A DNA stretch of 64,000 nucleotides. It comes from Burhinus oedicnemus. Lineage: Eukaryota; Chordata; Aves; Charadriiformes; Burhinidae. Position numbers and translations under genes: made by a program. The stretch covers positions 4,971,633 to 5,035,632 of the forward strand of contig VFFE01007669.1 in NCBI GenBank assembly GCA_008921705.1. Reading direction: 5' to 3'. This document shows positions 63,501-64,000 of the stretch, piece after piece. The notes below the pieces were generated by a model, which was not told the DNA's origin, made no database searches, and was given only the letters and a program-made list of their open reading frames with translations. Position 1 is the first letter of the stretch. Each line of letters begins with the position of its first letter.

Positions 63501-63986
63501 CAATATCCTCCTGGACTCTTTTTCTAGCTCCGAGCAATCGTGGTATTCCGCAAAGGAGTGCATCCCTATGCAGTTATCAGTATCTAAGTGCCTCACCAGA
63601 AACTGCTCGCAGGCTTTCTTTACCGCCACGAACTGGAGGAGGTCTGCAGCCTGGAGTAGGCTTTGGACATTTCTCTTTGTTATCTGGATCTGCGATGTGT
63701 ATACATAATTCACGAGGGCTTCCAGGACGGCATGGCTGAGCCCGGGAAGTCTGATCTGGTTTTTAGATTTCTCTTTCATATCGGCTGTGAACATGGCCTT
63801 AAAATAACTGCTGCAAGCCGCTAAGGCGGCTCTGTGGCAGTGGAAGATGACCCCCGAAGCGCTCTGCAGGGTGATGTCGGTGAACAGCCCGTCCAGGTAG
63901 AACGCCCGGAACGCCTCCAGGAAATCGGCGGGGTGAGCGGCGTCCCGGTAGAGGTACGCGTACTCCTCCTGCCCGGCCGCTGCCAT
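60231..63986 (-). CDS. KLHL23: KLHL23, BTB-BACK-Kelch protein
   Basis: KLHL23 belongs to the Kelch-like family, whose members usually serve as substrate adaptors of CUL3 ubiquitin ligases. Its own substrates are not evident from sequence. Three coding exons, 63986-62774, 61273-61121 and 60541-60231, join in frame to 558 residues, the same length as I recall for human. BTB is at about 26-132 (FHCHRAALAACSSYFKAMF), BACK at about 137-238 (WKEEAAIEAVVKWV) and Kelch repeats from about 275 to the end, with paired Gly strands such as MYVIGGYY, IYVTGGYR, VYALGGYR, IYVTGGHYGY, IYFVGGQT and IYVTGGYS. The protein ends CVCVYNV. The start is ATG at 63,986; a GTG three codons upstream is in frame but not a plausible start. 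The gene lies head to tail upstream of SSB, and the 5' UTR runs off the right edge. Confidence 0.97.
60542..61120 (-). other. KLHL23: KLHL23 second intron
   Basis: A 579-bp intron in which I see nothing beyond the splice sites. Confidence 0.65.
61121..61273 (-). CDS. KLHL23: KLHL23 second coding exon
   Basis: Residues 405-455, GVGNATACVLHEVIYVTGGH onward to TSPHP. One Kelch repeat. The acceptor is TGTGTACAG and the donor GTAAACA. Confidence 0.95.
61274..62773 (-). other. KLHL23: KLHL23 first intron in window
   Basis: A 1.5-kb AT-rich intron. A plus-strand open frame at 61,633-61,854 has a hydrophobic stretch but no support as a gene. No repeat was recognised. Confidence 0.65.
62774..63986 (-). 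CDS. KLHL23: KLHL23 first coding exon (BTB, BACK, first Kelch repeats)
   Basis: Residues 1-404, MAAAGQEEYAYLYRD to FPIANMIK, plus one base of Gly405. Two overlapping donors, GTAGGT and four bases on GTAAGC, occur at the 3' edge. Only the first keeps frame with the next exon. Intronic readthrough meets TAA two codons later. Confidence 0.96.
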
Positions 63987-64000
63987 CGCCGCCACCGCGC
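63800..64000 (-). promoter_or_regulatory. KLHL23: Edge of KLHL23 CpG island
   Basis: CpG density rises sharply towards the right edge over the KLHL23 start codon, suggesting a CpG-island promoter that continues outside the window. Confidence 0.55.

Noticed and set aside
63163..63708. A 181-codon plus-strand open frame
   Set aside because: A shadow antisense to the KLHL23 BTB-BACK exon; its residues only mirror that coding constraint.
63984..63995. GTG at 63,995 as a KLHL23 start
   Set aside because: Vertebrate mRNAs very rarely start at GTG. ATG at 63,986 gives 558 residues, the expected length.

Overview
This is vertebrate nuclear DNA, most likely from a bird. It carries spliced genes with small introns in AT-rich sequence, very GC-rich CpG islands, few and decayed interspersed repeats, and protein sequences close to amniote orthologues. 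The bird call is an inference from intron compactness and repeat scarcity; a crocodilian is not excluded. From memory, gene order and relative orientation match human 2q31 (KLHL23, SSB, METTL5, UBR3), shown here inverted.

Layout. Positions 297-42,087 (minus) hold the first 16 coding exons of UBR3, an N-recognin-type E3 ubiquitin ligase. All 16 junctions keep frame and give about 746 residues; the remainder, including the RING part, lies beyond the left edge. A CpG island (about 41.3-43.9 kb) separates the divergent UBR3 and METTL5 5' ends. METTL5 (plus, 44,037-48,184) is the 18S rRNA m6A methyltransferase, complete at 214 aa. SSB/La (minus, 48,252-53,743; 5' UTR exon in the CpG island near 56 kb) is complete at 407 aa. 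METTL5 and SSB converge, with stop codons 67 bp apart and opposing AATAAA signals in the gap. KLHL23 (minus, 60,231-63,986) is complete at 558 aa, with its promoter CpG island cut by the right edge.

How the genes relate: METTL5 modifies 18S rRNA, La protects nascent Pol III transcripts, and UBR3 and KLHL23 belong to ubiquitin pathways. They share no single pathway; the evident links are structural, a divergent promoter, a tail-to-tail 3' end and a head-to-tail KLHL23-SSB pair.

I did not find a new biological system. The most interesting items are the METTL5/SSB shared 3' end, a 185-bp near-palindrome in UBR3 intron 6, a pair of small UBR3 exons that could be skipped in frame together, and overlapping splice donors in KLHL23. 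Exon calls come from reading splice sites and translated similarity by eye; no alignment or database search was run.
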